Assembly (NCBI RefSeq): GCF_000155735.2
Contig: NC_020908.1
Span: 1,555,001 to 1,619,000 of the forward strand
Length of the DNA: 64,000 bases
Source: Octadecabacter arcticus 238
GTDB lineage: Bacteria > Pseudomonadota > Alphaproteobacteria > Rhodobacterales > Rhodobacteraceae
Reading direction: 5' to 3'
A program made the position numbers and the translations under genes. The notes under the pieces are model-generated. The model was given only the letters and a program-made list of their open reading frames with translations, did not search any database and had not been told where the DNA came from. Of the stretch, positions 18,155 to 27,504 are shown piece by piece; position 1 is the first letter of the stretch, and each line of letters begins with the position of its first letter.

Positions 18155-19156
18155 CTAGTCGTCGTTGTTCAGGAAGAATCTGACCATCTGCGCGCTTGCG
18201 TCTGGTCCGCCGGCATCGGTGAACGACCCTTTGGGCGATCCGCCCGACCAGGCATGGCTAAGACCCTCAATCGTCCATTGTTCGAGCACGGCTGCGTTGT
18301 TTTGCGCCGCAACGATACGACGTGTCCAAGATCGCCCGCCGGTTTCCCCGCGCGTCGTTGTGTCAATTGTCTGACGTGGCGCGCGATCCAATACATCACG
18401 CGCAATCGCATCGCTGTTTGACGGATGCACCGTGGTGTCCGCGGTCCCATGAAAAACGATTGTGCGTGTTTGTGGGCCGTTCGATTCAACAGTGCGCGCG
18501 CCCGCCGTTCCCATCATCGCCGCAAACGCGGATGTCATGTCTGTTGCTGCGCCAAAAGGTAAGCCTGAATGGGCTCCGAAGGCTGCAAAGACATCCGGAT
18601 AGGTTTCACCCAAAATGACTGCCATAGCCGCGCCAGCAGACAGGCCTGCCACGTAGGTATTGTGGGGTTTTACAGCGTGTTGATCGGTGATCTGTTTGGC
18701 AAAGCCCGCAAGAATTGCAGGTTCGCCCATCCCGTGGCATTGATCGCCATGGCGAAACCAATTCCAACAGATTTGGGCGTTATCGCCAAGTGACTGCCCC
18801 GGATACACGATCACCAGGCGATGGGTTTCCGCCAGTGCGTGCATCCCTGTTCCCGCTTCGAAATCGTCGGGATTTTGGGTGCAGCCATGCAACATCATAA
18901 TAACGCCAGCGACACCATCTTTTGCTGAGTTGGGAACATAAGTTCGGTACGTGCGGCTGCCTTGCGGGCAGGTGAACGTGTCCCCGTCAATTACTGATCC
19001 GTCCGAGGACATTTGCGCTGGGGACAGGCCGTTCAGGACGGAATTGGGTGCGGTCAATCCGTGCTGCGCAAGCGTGCGCTGCACAAGGTCGGTGGCAGAT
19101 GACAAGCGCGCGGCCTGCGTCGGTCGACCGGTCGCGCCTAAGTTGAAAAAATTCAT
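18155..19156 (-). CDS. extracellular-type PHB depolymerase / feruloyl-esterase-like hydrolase
   Basis: This 333-aa alpha/beta hydrolase of the LpqC / esterase_phb family has the oxyanion motif MMLHGCTQNPDDFE, the lipase box GLSAGAAMAV, an acid-residue region FHGTADTTVHP and a His in GLSHAWSGGS. The N-terminus lacks an obvious signal peptide, so the enzyme may be intracellular. The ATG at 19156 is taken; a longer frame up to 19210 adds an unlikely leader. The family hydrolyses short-chain poly-3-hydroxybutyrate or related esters. A ribbon-helix-helix gene lies just upstream on the same strand. Confidence 0.85.
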   Translation of the reverse strand: MNFFNLGATGRPTQAARLSSATDLVQRTLAQHGLTAPNSVLNGLSPAQMSSDGSVIDGDTFTCPQGSRTYRTYVPNSAKDGVAGVIMMLHGCTQNPDDFEAGTGMHALAETHRLVIVYPGQSLGDNAQICWNWFRHGDQCHGMGEPAILAGFAKQITDQHAVKPHNTYVAGLSAGAAMAVILGETYPDVFAAFGAHSGLPFGAATDMTSAFAAMMGTAGARTVESNGPQTRTIVFHGTADTTVHPSNSDAIARDVLDRAPRQTIDTTTRGETGGRSWTRRIVAAQNNAAVLEQWTIEGLSHAWSGGSPKGSFTDAGGPDASAQMVRFFLNNDD

Positions 19157-19206
19157 ATCTACTTTATCCTGAATTGGGCCTGATGAGGGCCAGAAATGGA
19201 TGGATT

Positions 19207-19596
19207 TCACGTTACGCGATCGGCGATGGCCATTTTGACCTCTGCGCTGGCTTGCAGTGCGCGTAACACACTGATGGATCCGATTGTGGCCAGCGCCAGT
19301 TCCGGCGTCACATCAGCAGCAATCCGCGCAAGGCCGACGACCTTTACGTGCAATGCCTCCTCAACGTTGCGCAGCACCTGCCGGTCGGCAACAGAATAGT
19401 CCCGAAGACCAAGTTCCATGGTGTGGCGTTCAATGGATTTAGGGACAACGTCCTCGTGTCCATCGATGAGATTTCGGATCGCAATGCGGATCATACCACT
19501 TCTGTTCGAATAAAATCTGTCCTGCACAAGCAGATCGATCCGCTCAAGGTCGACATAGCCGAGGTTTATCGTTCTCGTTCTCGCCCGCAGGGTCAC
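19207..19596 (-). CDS. CopG-type ribbon-helix-helix protein
   Basis: The 129-aa protein starts with TRTINLGYVDLERIDLLV and GMIRIAIRNLIDGH, a beta strand plus two-helix pattern of ribbon-helix-helix DNA-binding proteins. The rest is helical (VADRQVLRNVEEALHVKVVG). It lies 50 bp upstream of the PHB depolymerase gene and may regulate it. Upstream it faces the lysR pseudogene on the other strand. Confidence 0.65.
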   Translation of the reverse strand: MTLRARTRTINLGYVDLERIDLLVQDRFYSNRSGMIRIAIRNLIDGHEDVVPKSIERHTMELGLRDYSVADRQVLRNVEEALHVKVVGLARIAADVTPELALATIGSISVLRALQASAEVKMAIADRVT

Positions 19597-19762
19597 GCAG
19601 GAGTGTTACTTTGCCTATAGTCAATATCTTTCTGTCTGGATGGTGTGTGGATGTTAAAATGATGAATGCAAGGGTGATAGATCATCGCTGAACGCCCACC
19701 AAGGCCTTGCAGCGGATCGTCGCGCGGGGGGTGATAGGCCATTCCTATCGAAAGCCGCCCTG

Positions 19763-20548
19763 ATGATCGACAAACTCTAAATGTTGATTGCCCTCGCGCG
19801 CGAGGAACACTTTGGCCGCGCGGCAATCGCACAAGGTTTCACGCAAGCAACGCTGTCTACGGCGATCAAAACAGCTTGAAGACCAGCTTGGCGTGATGCT
19901 TGTGTGGCACGGACGGGTCTGTCAGGCGACTTGCGGCTGGCCGTCATTCCAATAGCGCTGACCGTCGTCGCCGAACTGACGGCAGAATTTGACGATGCAC
20001 ATCCGAATGTGCGGCTTTCCGTGCAATCCAAGACGTCGGCGCAGATCCCGTCCATGCTCGACAACCGCGAAATTGATGCAGGGCTCACATATATTAACAA
20101 CGAACCGCTTGGCCGCGTGGCGACTGTGCCTTTGTATGCTGAACGATACGTCTTGGTCGCCGAGGCAGGACATCTACTGTTGGCTGGTCCGGTCAAATGG
20201 GGTGATCTGGGCGGGAAGCCGCTGTGCCTGCTGACGCCGGATATGCAGAACCGCCGCATCATCACCCAGCATTTGTCGCAAGCAGGTGTCGAGGTCACAC
20301 CGCAAATCGAAGCGTCCTCTATCGTTGTTCCAATGAGCCACGTGGTCCGCAGCATTCGGGCAACGATTCTGCCGATCCGAGCGGCTGAAATTATTCTGTA
20401 GGGCGACGATCTGGGGGCCGTGCCGCTGATTGATCCCGACGCCAGCCATATTTTTGGCATCGTGGCGCCACACCGCGAACCTTTTACCACCGTTCTTGCG
20501 GATCTTTTGGACCGCGCCAGGTCGCTTTCCGAACTTGACGGCTCTTGA
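19763..20548 (+). pseudogene. LysR-family regulator of the formate dehydrogenase operon, decayed
   Basis: Piecing the frames together gives MIDKL-stop-MLIALAREEHFGRAA..., the LysR helix-turn-helix, then frameshift IKQLEDQLGVMLVWHG. A deletion of about 35 codons follows, and then the effector domain ARTGLSGDLRLAVIPIALTV to AEIIL-stop-GDDLGAVPLIDPDASH. There are at least four lesions: TAA at 19778-19780, an extra base near 19870, the deletion, and TAG at 20399-20401. The substitution-type stops indicate long-standing loss of function. Position directly before fdsG suggests it was the regulator of the fds genes. Confidence 0.75.
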
Positions 20549-20635
20549 TAGAGTTTGTCTATCAATAAACTGAATCCCGATACTGATTAACCGTGCGAAA
20601 ACCATGACAAGGGGGGCTCTAATGGGGGACGCCAC

Positions 20636-20936
20636 ATGGCCGACGCAGCAACCATCGAAATTATGCAAGGTATCCTTGCCAGCCACGCAACGCAAGAAGG
20701 GCCACTTTTGCCAATTCTGCATAGCATTCAGGCGGAATAAGGGTTCAATCCGAGCGATGTGGTGCAGATTATTGCAGACCGCCTCAATATCACCCGCGCC
20801 GAAGTGCATGGTGTGATTTCGTTTATCATGATTTTCGCGAAGCGCCCGCGGGCCGGCATATCGTCAAGATTTGCCGCGCTGAGGCGTGCCAGGCCGTCGG
20901 ATCGAATGTGCTGTCACAACGCGCGCTTGAAAAAAA
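20636..20936 (+). pseudogene. fdsG: NAD-dependent formate dehydrogenase gamma subunit, decayed and truncated
   Basis: The start MADAATIEIMQGILASHATQ is followed by an in-frame TAA (after HSIQAE), then GFNPSDVVQIIADRLNITRA and EVHGVISF. After the loss of one T it reads YHDFREAPAGRHIVKICRAE with a 2Fe-2S ligand pattern, and it is cut at SQRALEK by an ISL3 left end. This is the NuoE/HoxE-like subunit of the soluble molybdenum formate dehydrogenase FdsABG. Later fds genes are absent from the window, so the operon start is inactivated. Confidence 0.78.
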
Positions 20937-21163
20937 GGCTCTTCTCCGCTTTGTTGAGTTATTCTAGGATTTCAAATAGAACATAGATTGATTATCTGGG
21001 ATGGATGATTGTCTAATTTTGAGTTTGAAGTATTCGGTATCCCTGATGCCCCTGGCTCGTTTGCGGATCATTCCTATACTGACATTACCAGCCTCTATCC
21101 TGGCGCTTGTCAGCTTGTGTTTCGCGTAGTTGCATATGCCCACACAATGTTTTCTTAGGGATT
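20937..21163 (+). mobile_element. ISL3-family left end, truncated
   Basis: The sequence from GGCTCTTCTCCGCTTTGTTG onward is the same as the left end of the large ISL3 element (43538 onward, continuing at 45193 after its IS66 insertion). It contains the 3' end of the transposase gene on the minus strand. It breaks off at GGGATTTTGC, next to an IS630 element. The continuation is not found on the far side of the IS630, so a deletion has removed the rest. Confidence 0.85.
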
Positions 21164-21171
21164 TTGCATAC

Positions 21172-22368
21172 TATACTCCCGCGCCTGAATTGACCTGAGG
21201 TTTTCCCCTCAAATCACTTTGTATTCCTTGAGCGATATGACGCGGAAGTTGTCGGTGACGGTGTCGCGGAACTCTGGCCATTTTTCTGGCAGGGTCTTGC
21301 GGAAGAAGTCGAAAATGGCCTCTGTGAATTGGTTGAACGTTGCATAGTGCCGATTGTGGGTGACCCATTTGTGCATAACACCCCAAAGACGCTCGATCGG
21401 GTTGAGGTGCGGGGCATATGCTGGCAAGAAATGCAACTTCACCCGACGTTCTGGGCTGTCCAGCCATGGCTGTAGTATCTTGGCATGATGATAGCGGGCA
21501 TTGTCGACAAAGACGTGGATGGCCGTCTTGGTTTGGTTGTTGCGTTCCAACTTTTCCAGCATCTGTCGGGTTGTCTGGGCATTGATCTTCTCGCCTTCCA
21601 CAAAGGTGACCTGGAAAGTCTCAAGGTCAAGCGCGCCCTGAATGTTGAGCCGCTTGCGCCCTGATGTCGCCTTCAGGGCCGTCTTTTGTCCCTTGGGGAA
21701 CCAACCATGGGCGGGGCGGCTCTGGTGTTCGGGGTGGACAGCGTCCGAAAAGACAACCATCTCATCTGCGGCCAACCCGTTCATCAGGGCCTCATATTTG
21801 GCAATAAACGCAGCCTGCTTGGCTTCATCGGCCTGTGCAGGCAGCAATTGTGGTTTCTTATACGCGAACCCCAGGCGGCGCATCAGCTTGGCGGCTCCCG
21901 ACGTGCTGTAGTTTTGGTCGCACTCGGCTAGAACATAGGCACAGACCTCATCGGCATTGCGGGCAGGCTGCGCGGTGAAATGGGCTCTCACCGCCTGCTC
22001 TTGCACGACGGACAAATGACCCTGACGCTGGCTGTAGTCCTTCAGACCGAAAAACGATAGTCCCGCACCGGCAAAGGCAAACCGCCACTCCGTCAAAACT
22101 GTCGGGCCAATATCCAAAATCCGGCAAACCGTTCCGGCGTCTTCTCCTGCGTCCAAAAGAAGAAACGCGCGCGCCCGTTTCCAAACAAGGGCGTCAACTT
22201 TGCGGCGGCGGCAAAGCGCTTCAAGTGCTATGCGCTGCTCGTCGGATAAGGAGACTGTTTTGTATTGCTTGCTCATAAACTCAAAATACAGACTGAACCG
22301 CCTTTGGCCATGCGACGAAGTGAATCGCAGGCCCAAAATCGTCAGGTCAATTCAGGCGCAGGAGTATA
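21172..22368 (-). mobile_element. IS630-family element, complete
   Basis: Bounded by inverted repeats TATACTCCCGCGCCTGAATT and (inverted right end) TATACTCCTGCGCCTGAATT. It is the intact counterpart of the interrupted copy at 3203-5843, in opposite orientation. The two copies differ by only a few bases. Confidence 0.92.
21209..22276 (-). CDS. IS630-family transposase
   Basis: 355-aa transposase (start MSKQYKTVSLSDE at 22276; the frame is open to 22336). Order: helix-turn-helix region with LLLDAGEDAGTVCRILDI, linker, then DDE core with Asp in VVFSDAVHPEHQS, Asp in VFVDNARYHHAKI and Glu in HLNPIERLWGVMHKW. Apparently intact and likely the active source of the copy at 3.2-5.8 kb. Confidence 0.93.
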   Translation of the reverse strand: MSKQYKTVSLSDEQRIALEALCRRRKVDALVWKRARAFLLLDAGEDAGTVCRILDIGPTVLTEWRFAFAGAGLSFFGLKDYSQRQGHLSVVQEQAVRAHFTAQPARNADEVCAYVLAECDQNYSTSGAAKLMRRLGFAYKKPQLLPAQADEAKQAAFIAKYEALMNGLAADEMVVFSDAVHPEHQSRPAHGWFPKGQKTALKATSGRKRLNIQGALDLETFQVTFVEGEKINAQTTRQMLEKLERNNQTKTAIHVFVDNARYHHAKILQPWLDSPERRVKLHFLPAYAPHLNPIERLWGVMHKWVTHNRHYATFNQFTEAIFDFFRKTLPEKWPEFRDTVTDNFRVISLKEYKVI

Positions 22369-22423
22369 CACGACTCTTGTGATTATGGGTGGAATTAGTA
22401 TCCACGGTGAGACAGCGGCGTTT

Positions 22424-23500
22424 GGGTCTGACCTGAGCAGTTTACGGAGCTGATCGAAGCCAATTCGAAAGAATGACTTTGCAAATTATCCGTGTTTTTT
22501 CCGCTTCATTTTCCCGCCTCCAATAAGCTTTGTGGCGGTTTTAGATGCCCATGCAACCGCGAGCGCAACGAGACCTAAAAGAAGCTCAAGTTTTTTGGAG
22601 ATGGTCAGTCGTGTGTCTTCAAGATTGACCCAGTGTGTCTTTGTGTCGCCAAAGAGGCTCTCAATGGCCCATCTTTTCTTGTAGGTGGCGAGGGCCCGAT
22701 GTGCGGGCCGGTTAGAGACGACGATCAAAAGCTCACCCCCCTTGATGCGCTTTGCAGCAAAGCTAAACCACGTGGCCTCCCCCAAATTGTTGCCTCCAAA
22801 TCGGGCATCAAAGTTGCGCTTACCGCGACAGGTGCGCAACAAGGTGCTTAGATTTTGCGTTTTCCCGTCCTGTGTGGTCACAAGTTGGTTTGCTTTGATA
22901 CGGATGACAAATGGGACGTTGTTTTTATGAAGAAAATCCAACCATTGTGCTCCAATGAATTCCCGGTCCGCTAACAAGAACTTGATGGTGGAGACCTCAA
23001 ACACCAACAGATAACGTTTCATCAAGGCAATGCGCTGAGCAGTATCGCTGTTCCCTGCACGCCCCAAAACGCTCCACATCAACGGAATACGGTGGCGGCG
23101 TGTGACAATGGCTAAGACCAAGAAGTTGACATGGCGTTGGCCAATTTTCCAATTTGTTCGGTCCAAGCATAAATGCCAGGTGGGGCCAGAACCAATCATT
23201 TTAACAAGCAAGGGGGCCGCCCAATCCGAGCCAAGATCAACATGCTGGAAAAAGCGTTGTAGGCGACGGTAGGTGCTTTCAACCTTGCTATCGGTAGGAA
23301 ACTCACAGGCCAGATGGCTCAAATTTACCGTCCGGGCATTCACCATTCCCATGATCAAGAGGCACATCGTTTCAAGGCGACTGTTGCTCAACTCTAAATG
23401 GGGGGATAACCTCTTCTTGAGGGTCGTCAGGGCTTTCGTGATCATCCGTGGAACCTTTTTTAGCGATAAGAGTCCGCTCCTAAATCACCTTCTGACACCC
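22424..23500 (-). mobile_element. IS4-family element
   Basis: A single transposase ORF with candidate imperfect terminal repeats GGGTCTGACCTG (left) and, inverted at the right, GGGTGTCAGAAGG. No clear target duplication was found, so the ends are approximate. The insertion cuts imuB on its right side. Confidence 0.6.
22486..23445 (-). CDS. IS4-family transposase
   Basis: 319 aa; DDE residues are Asp in CLDRTNWKIGQ, Asp in LLADREFIGAQW and the Y-R-K-like block KKRWAIESLFGDTKTHWVNL with the catalytic Glu. The N-terminal NSRLETMCLLIMGMVNARTV is typical of IS4/ISH3-like transposases. The C-terminus ends in a basic tail. Full length by appearance. Confidence 0.88.
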   Translation of the reverse strand: MITKALTTLKKRLSPHLELSNSRLETMCLLIMGMVNARTVNLSHLACEFPTDSKVESTYRRLQRFFQHVDLGSDWAAPLLVKMIGSGPTWHLCLDRTNWKIGQRHVNFLVLAIVTRRHRIPLMWSVLGRAGNSDTAQRIALMKRYLLVFEVSTIKFLLADREFIGAQWLDFLHKNNVPFVIRIKANQLVTTQDGKTQNLSTLLRTCRGKRNFDARFGGNNLGEATWFSFAAKRIKGGELLIVVSNRPAHRALATYKKRWAIESLFGDTKTHWVNLEDTRLTISKKLELLLGLVALAVAWASKTATKLIGGGKMKRKKHG

Positions 23501-24314
23501 TCAACCATCCTAATGTCGTGTAGTATGGCCCCAGTGTGGACAGCTTGCCTTCAATTTCACGCAGCATCGCCGCTTCGCCGCCCCACAGATGATCCGATCC
23601 CGTGGTGTCCAGGATCAAGCCATTCGGCCCATCCAAAGCCGACCACGGACACCAGCGCCGCACCCACAGCATCAACCGTTTCAGCGCCGCTTGATCGCCC
23701 GCCACATCGGCAAATTCGACCTGCAATTCAGGACATAGCGCGCGCATATCCACAACGCGGGCGCCAATGTGGACACCGGTTTGGTCTGCCGCGCGATTGG
23801 TGGCATGCACCACAGGGCCGTGCGACCCCTCAACCGCCAGTGCTATGGGGATTTCAGGCGGCGGGGCTTGCCCGGTGCGGTCCATATGCCGCTGCCAGCG
23901 ATTGATCGTCAGACGTGGGAAATGCAGCGCTGTGATCCTGCGCGCCAAGGGGTCTTTGTCAGTCGGAGTGAACGCGCGAGATGCGACGTCCATCCGCCCG
24001 TCCTTTGGGGTGCCGGTCTTTGGGGTGCTGGTCTTTGCGCTGTCGGTCTGTCTGCGCGATGCGGCCCCCCGCCAACGGGGTTCGCCCACGGGCGTAAAAC
24101 TATCTTCTTCATCACAGTCCCGCCCGTCCCCTTGCGCAGGCACATCGCCCGCCCGCGGATCAGCTGGTTTTGGCGCCATCGCCCGCTGCAAAGCCTCAAT
24201 CGCATGGGCCAGCATGTCGGCGGTGTCCGTTGCCTTTATGGGCGTGTCCGGTGGGGTGTGCGACGCGTTTGGTGCTGGAAAGGGCAGGACGGGCAGCTTG
24301 TCCTCCCCCCTCAT
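23501..24314 (-). pseudogene. imuB: ImuB (Y-family polymerase-like), C-terminally truncated
   Basis: The remaining about 270 codons carry a Pro/Thr-rich N-terminal extension (repeats around KTSTPKTGTPKDGR). The ImuB/DinB-like start follows: RRITALHFPRLTINRW, DQTGVHIGARVVDMRALCPE and the GLILDTTGSDHLWGGEAAML block, then GKLSTLG where an IS4 element and about 25 bp of foreign sequence end it. The fingers, little-finger and beta-clamp-binding parts are missing. ImuB is a catalytically inactive hub that links ImuA to DnaE2 in the SOS mutasome; this copy should be non-functional. Confidence 0.8.
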
Positions 24315-24371
24315 CGCGCTGCTGTCCTTGGTCGCCGTGTGGGCGACCGTATATCCGAGCGTGTGTCTGGT

Positions 24372-25067
24372 CTAGCCATGGCGCGCCTCGTGCATGGGGC
24401 GGCCTTCGACGCGGTGATCAAGGTGCAGACCCCCATTATCGCCCCCGCCGTCACCCGCACGCGCGACCCAATCCCCCGGCGTCCCCCATCGGGAACGGAA
24501 CAAGTGCGCGTGCCACAGCGGTTGACCGGGGGCGTGCATGTCATCTGCATTGGGCAGGGACGCCAGTAACGACAGCCGCCAGCGCGCACGCGCCGCACTG
24601 AGGTTGGCATGGCCTGCGCGCCGGATCAGCCATGCAGGCACGGCATGGGCTTCGGATCTGAGAGCGAGCCGTTTGGATGCAGTGAAATCAAGCGCAGGCG
24701 GATCGCCCCAAACCTCACCCACCACAGCGCCCAGTGTGGCGCACCCAAGTCCCTGTTCCATCGCCCAAAGCACATCAACTGATCTGGAAACATCGACCCG
24801 CAAAATATCAATTTTGGGGTCCAGTCCTGCCATGCAAATCACCCCCGCGTCGCGCCGCGACAGACGATCAGACACCCACAACACAGGCCCCTTTGCAGGG
24901 TTCAATTGCGCCAACATAAACGCCAATGCCGCCCCGTCGGTGACGGTTTCGCTGAACACCTCACGCAGGGTCGGTTGCGCGTCAGATTCGCCTTTGTGGC
25001 CAGCCGTTTCAGCCCGCTGCATCAACAGATCGGTCGCGGATTTTGGCGGTGGCAGGGCGCTGCGCAT
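24372..25067 (-). CDS. imuA: ImuA, SOS mutagenesis accessory protein
   Basis: The 231-aa protein resembles ImuA/SulA-type proteins related to RecA but lacking a normal Walker A: LREVFSETVTDGAALAFMLA, GPVLWVSDRLSRRDAGVIC, ILRVDVSRSVDVLWAMEQGL and the C-terminal WRLSLLASLPNADDMHAPGQ, PLWHAHLFRSRWG. It is followed by the truncated imuB 57 bp downstream. A LexA box lies 20 bp upstream of the start codon. It is intact, but its partner is broken, so the pathway is probably lost unless another imuB exists. Confidence 0.85.
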   Translation of the reverse strand: MRSALPPPKSATDLLMQRAETAGHKGESDAQPTLREVFSETVTDGAALAFMLAQLNPAKGPVLWVSDRLSRRDAGVICMAGLDPKIDILRVDVSRSVDVLWAMEQGLGCATLGAVVGEVWGDPPALDFTASKRLALRSEAHAVPAWLIRRAGHANLSAARARWRLSLLASLPNADDMHAPGQPLWHAHLFRSRWGTPGDWVARAGDGGGDNGGLHLDHRVEGRPMHEARHG

Positions 25068-25086
25068 CTATGATTCCAATATTAAT

Positions 25087-25101
25087 GTTCCTGTTATGTT
25101 C
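25087..25101 (-). promoter_or_regulatory. LexA (SOS) box upstream of imuA
   Basis: GTTCCTGTTATGTTC matches exactly the direct-repeat operator GTTC-N7-GTTC recognised by LexA in alphaproteobacteria. It lies 20 bp before the imuA start, the expected place for SOS control of an imuA-imuB(-dnaE2) operon. Confidence 0.85.
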
Positions 25102-25240
25102 TATATTTAGTACCCGCTTTGGTCAAGCGCGATTGCCGCAAAAAGGTCAGGCTTTCCACGCTTGCCTGCCATTACCTGCGCCCATACCCTAGGGCTAACC
25201 CAACGGATAAACGCGGCAGGCCCAGTATGTTCGGACCCAT

Positions 25241-26224
25241 ATGATCGGACCCATCCTCAAATCGCTCCGTCGGGAGCATATGGACGTGAACTTGCGCCAC
25301 GGACGTGACCGCGTGGTGCGCATCATGGAACGCCCGGGCCTTTGGATGTCTGAGGCTGATTTGCAGGCCCTGACGGCAGATTTGCGCACCATAGCGGCCA
25401 AAACACTGGATGCAGGGCGCCTGAGTTACGGCGTGTTCGCGGGGAATCGCGACCGCATGCGCGACACCATCATCACACTCGTAACCCACCGCGATGGCAC
25501 GCCGATTGCCTTTAATGCGCTGGCGATCATGACGCTTGATACCCAGCCGGACCCCACCGATGTGCTGCATCTCGGCTTGGTCATGGTCGATCCTGACCAG
25601 CAATTCGGTGGTCTGAGTTGGGTGCTCTATGGCCTGACGTGTTTCCTGTTGTTCGTGCGCAACCAATTCCGCCCGCTTTGGATTTCCAATGTCACACAGG
25701 TTCCCGCAGTTGTCGGCATGGTGTCAGAGATGTTTTCTGGCGTCTGGCCACGGCCCGACGCCGATCGGCGCACGCTGAACCATGTCTTGATGGCGCGCCG
25801 CATTATGGCGGGGCATCGCCACGTATTCGGGGTGGGCGAGGACGCCGAATTCGATGAGACGCGATTTGTCATCACCAACGCCTATACCGGCGGGTCAGAT
25901 GACCTCAAAAAGACGTGGGATCAGGCACCCAAGCACCGCGCCGCGGTTTTCAACGACTTCTGTGCCGCGCAACTGGATTACACACGCGGCGACGATGTGC
26001 TGCAACTGGGTCAAATAGACTTGCCCGCGTTTCGGCGCTATCTGTCGCGCGAAGTCCCTAAATCTGCGGTGTTTGGCGTTCTGTCCACTGGCATCTACGT
26101 GGTCCTGCGCCGCTTGATCCCGCCGGTGTTCTACTGGTCTGACAGCACACGACAATTTTCGATCCTGCGCCCCGCTAAGGATACCTATCCTTCGCGCCCC
26201 TCCGGGGACGATCGTGATGTTTGA
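25241..26224 (+). CDS. hypothetical protein
   Basis: Unrecognised protein of up to 327 aa; an alternative start is MDVNLRHGRD at 25280. It is mixed alpha/beta and soluble, with only a moderately hydrophobic segment WVLYGLTCFLLFV around residue 127. Segments such as TPIAFNALAIMTLD followed by HLGLVMVDPDQQFGGLSWVL resemble the core strands and acyl-CoA loop of a GNAT acetyltransferase, but this is a weak impression. It is followed 83 bp later by a membrane protein and a nitroreductase-like gene on the same strand. Confidence 0.6.
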   Translation: MIGPILKSLRREHMDVNLRHGRDRVVRIMERPGLWMSEADLQALTADLRTIAAKTLDAGRLSYGVFAGNRDRMRDTIITLVTHRDGTPIAFNALAIMTLDTQPDPTDVLHLGLVMVDPDQQFGGLSWVLYGLTCFLLFVRNQFRPLWISNVTQVPAVVGMVSEMFSGVWPRPDADRRTLNHVLMARRIMAGHRHVFGVGEDAEFDETRFVITNAYTGGSDDLKKTWDQAPKHRAAVFNDFCAAQLDYTRGDDVLQLGQIDLPAFRRYLSREVPKSAVFGVLSTGIYVVLRRLIPPVFYWSDSTRQFSILRPAKDTYPSRPSGDDRDV

Positions 26225-26307
26225 TTGCACCGCCCCCCCCCCAAACCTGCAATCATCGCTGCTATCATGCACCCTCTGGCACGTAAGTTCTTGAATGGAT
26301 TGATCCA

Positions 26308-27504
26308 GTGACACTGGCGGCGCCCGACACTGCCAATCTGTTCCTGTCGCTGGCTGCCCTCGCTGGGGTGCTGATTTTACAAAGCGTGATCTGCGCTCGC
26401 GATCCGTGGGCGCCGCTGAACAGGCGCTTCCTGTTGGGTCTTCGCGTTATAGCCATGCTGTTCGCAGGACGCGCGCTGCTCATCTTGACAGGGCTGGATT
26501 TCTTTTGCTTCTTCATCCTGTTAGGCGTCACCCTTATACCAGTTTCCGTGTTGCTTTTGGCCGAAGGATTACTGCGCCGCCACGCCACACGCTGGGTCAA
26601 GGTTTGGGTCATGTGTGGCACAATCGTCTTCTCCATCCTGTCATTTTGGTGGTCTGATAGCATTGATCCGCCGCGTCTGATCGGTCTTCTTACTTTTCAA
26701 GTCAGCGGGTTTTTCATCGGCGCATGGATGGTTTTGTCTCGCGAAAAGTCCAGCTTGACGGTCGCTGAAAATCAAACGGCTGAACGATTATCGCTGTCTC
26801 TTTTTCTGCTTGTGCCCTTGGCTGCATCCGATTTTTTCATGGTTTCTCTTGATCTTCCGGCCCAAACTTCACCTTTGGGTGTGCTATTCTTGTGCTGGCT
26901 TGCCGTCAGCCTTGGCCGCTCTCAGGCGCAGCACCGCGCGCCGTTGGTGTCGTTTCTTGCAATCGTTTTAGCCGCTGGCCTGTCAGGATTTGTGGTGGCC
27001 GATATGGTCGATATGGACAAGGACGCGACGATCCTGACGCTGGCCGTCATCCTCGCGGCGGTGATGGTCGCTGTGTTGTTCATCGAGGCGAAAGCCCTGC
27101 GATCTGAAGAACAATCGCAAACCCTGTTGCGCCACCTCGCCGAAGACCGATCCCGCGATACGTTGGGGTTCCTGCGCGGCCTGCAAGCGCACCCAATGGT
27201 GGACGGCGCGGCATTGATCGACGTGCCACAACTTGCGGACTTCGATCCAGCCGTTCTGCGCCACATCTTTACTGTCCGCCCCGTGCTTCGCCGCGCTGAT
27301 CCGCCCCTAATCGACGGTGCGCAAGCCGATCACATCAGCCATCTGTTTCGCCTGTTTGACGCCAGCCATATCTTGCTTGCTGACGACGCGCCTATGACCC
27401 TTGTGGCGCTGTCGATGCCGTCATTGGCAACATCGCCACGGGCTGAACTTGAATTGGCAGTGGTGCAACGCATGGCGTGGCTGATGTCACGGTCAAGCCC
27501 ATGA
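26308..27504 (+). CDS. multi-pass membrane protein of unknown function
   Basis: 398 aa. The N-terminal about 250 residues hold about seven hydrophobic helices (for example LFLSLAALAGVLILQSV, FFCFFILLGVTLIPVSVLLL, ILTLAVILAAVMVAVLFI). The C-terminal about 140 residues are cytosolic-looking, starting with a coiled-coil-like EAKALRSEEQSQTLLRHLAE. The arrangement is reminiscent of a sensor (membrane part plus output part), but no kinase, GGDEF or HAMP motif is visible. Its stop overlaps the ATG of the next gene (ATGA), so the two are translationally coupled. Confidence 0.65.
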   Translation: MTLAAPDTANLFLSLAALAGVLILQSVICARDPWAPLNRRFLLGLRVIAMLFAGRALLILTGLDFFCFFILLGVTLIPVSVLLLAEGLLRRHATRWVKVWVMCGTIVFSILSFWWSDSIDPPRLIGLLTFQVSGFFIGAWMVLSREKSSLTVAENQTAERLSLSLFLLVPLAASDFFMVSLDLPAQTSPLGVLFLCWLAVSLGRSQAQHRAPLVSFLAIVLAAGLSGFVVADMVDMDKDATILTLAVILAAVMVAVLFIEAKALRSEEQSQTLLRHLAEDRSRDTLGFLRGLQAHPMVDGAALIDVPQLADFDPAVLRHIFTVRPVLRRADPPLIDGAQADHISHLFRLFDASHILLADDAPMTLVALSMPSLATSPRAELELAVVQRMAWLMSRSSP

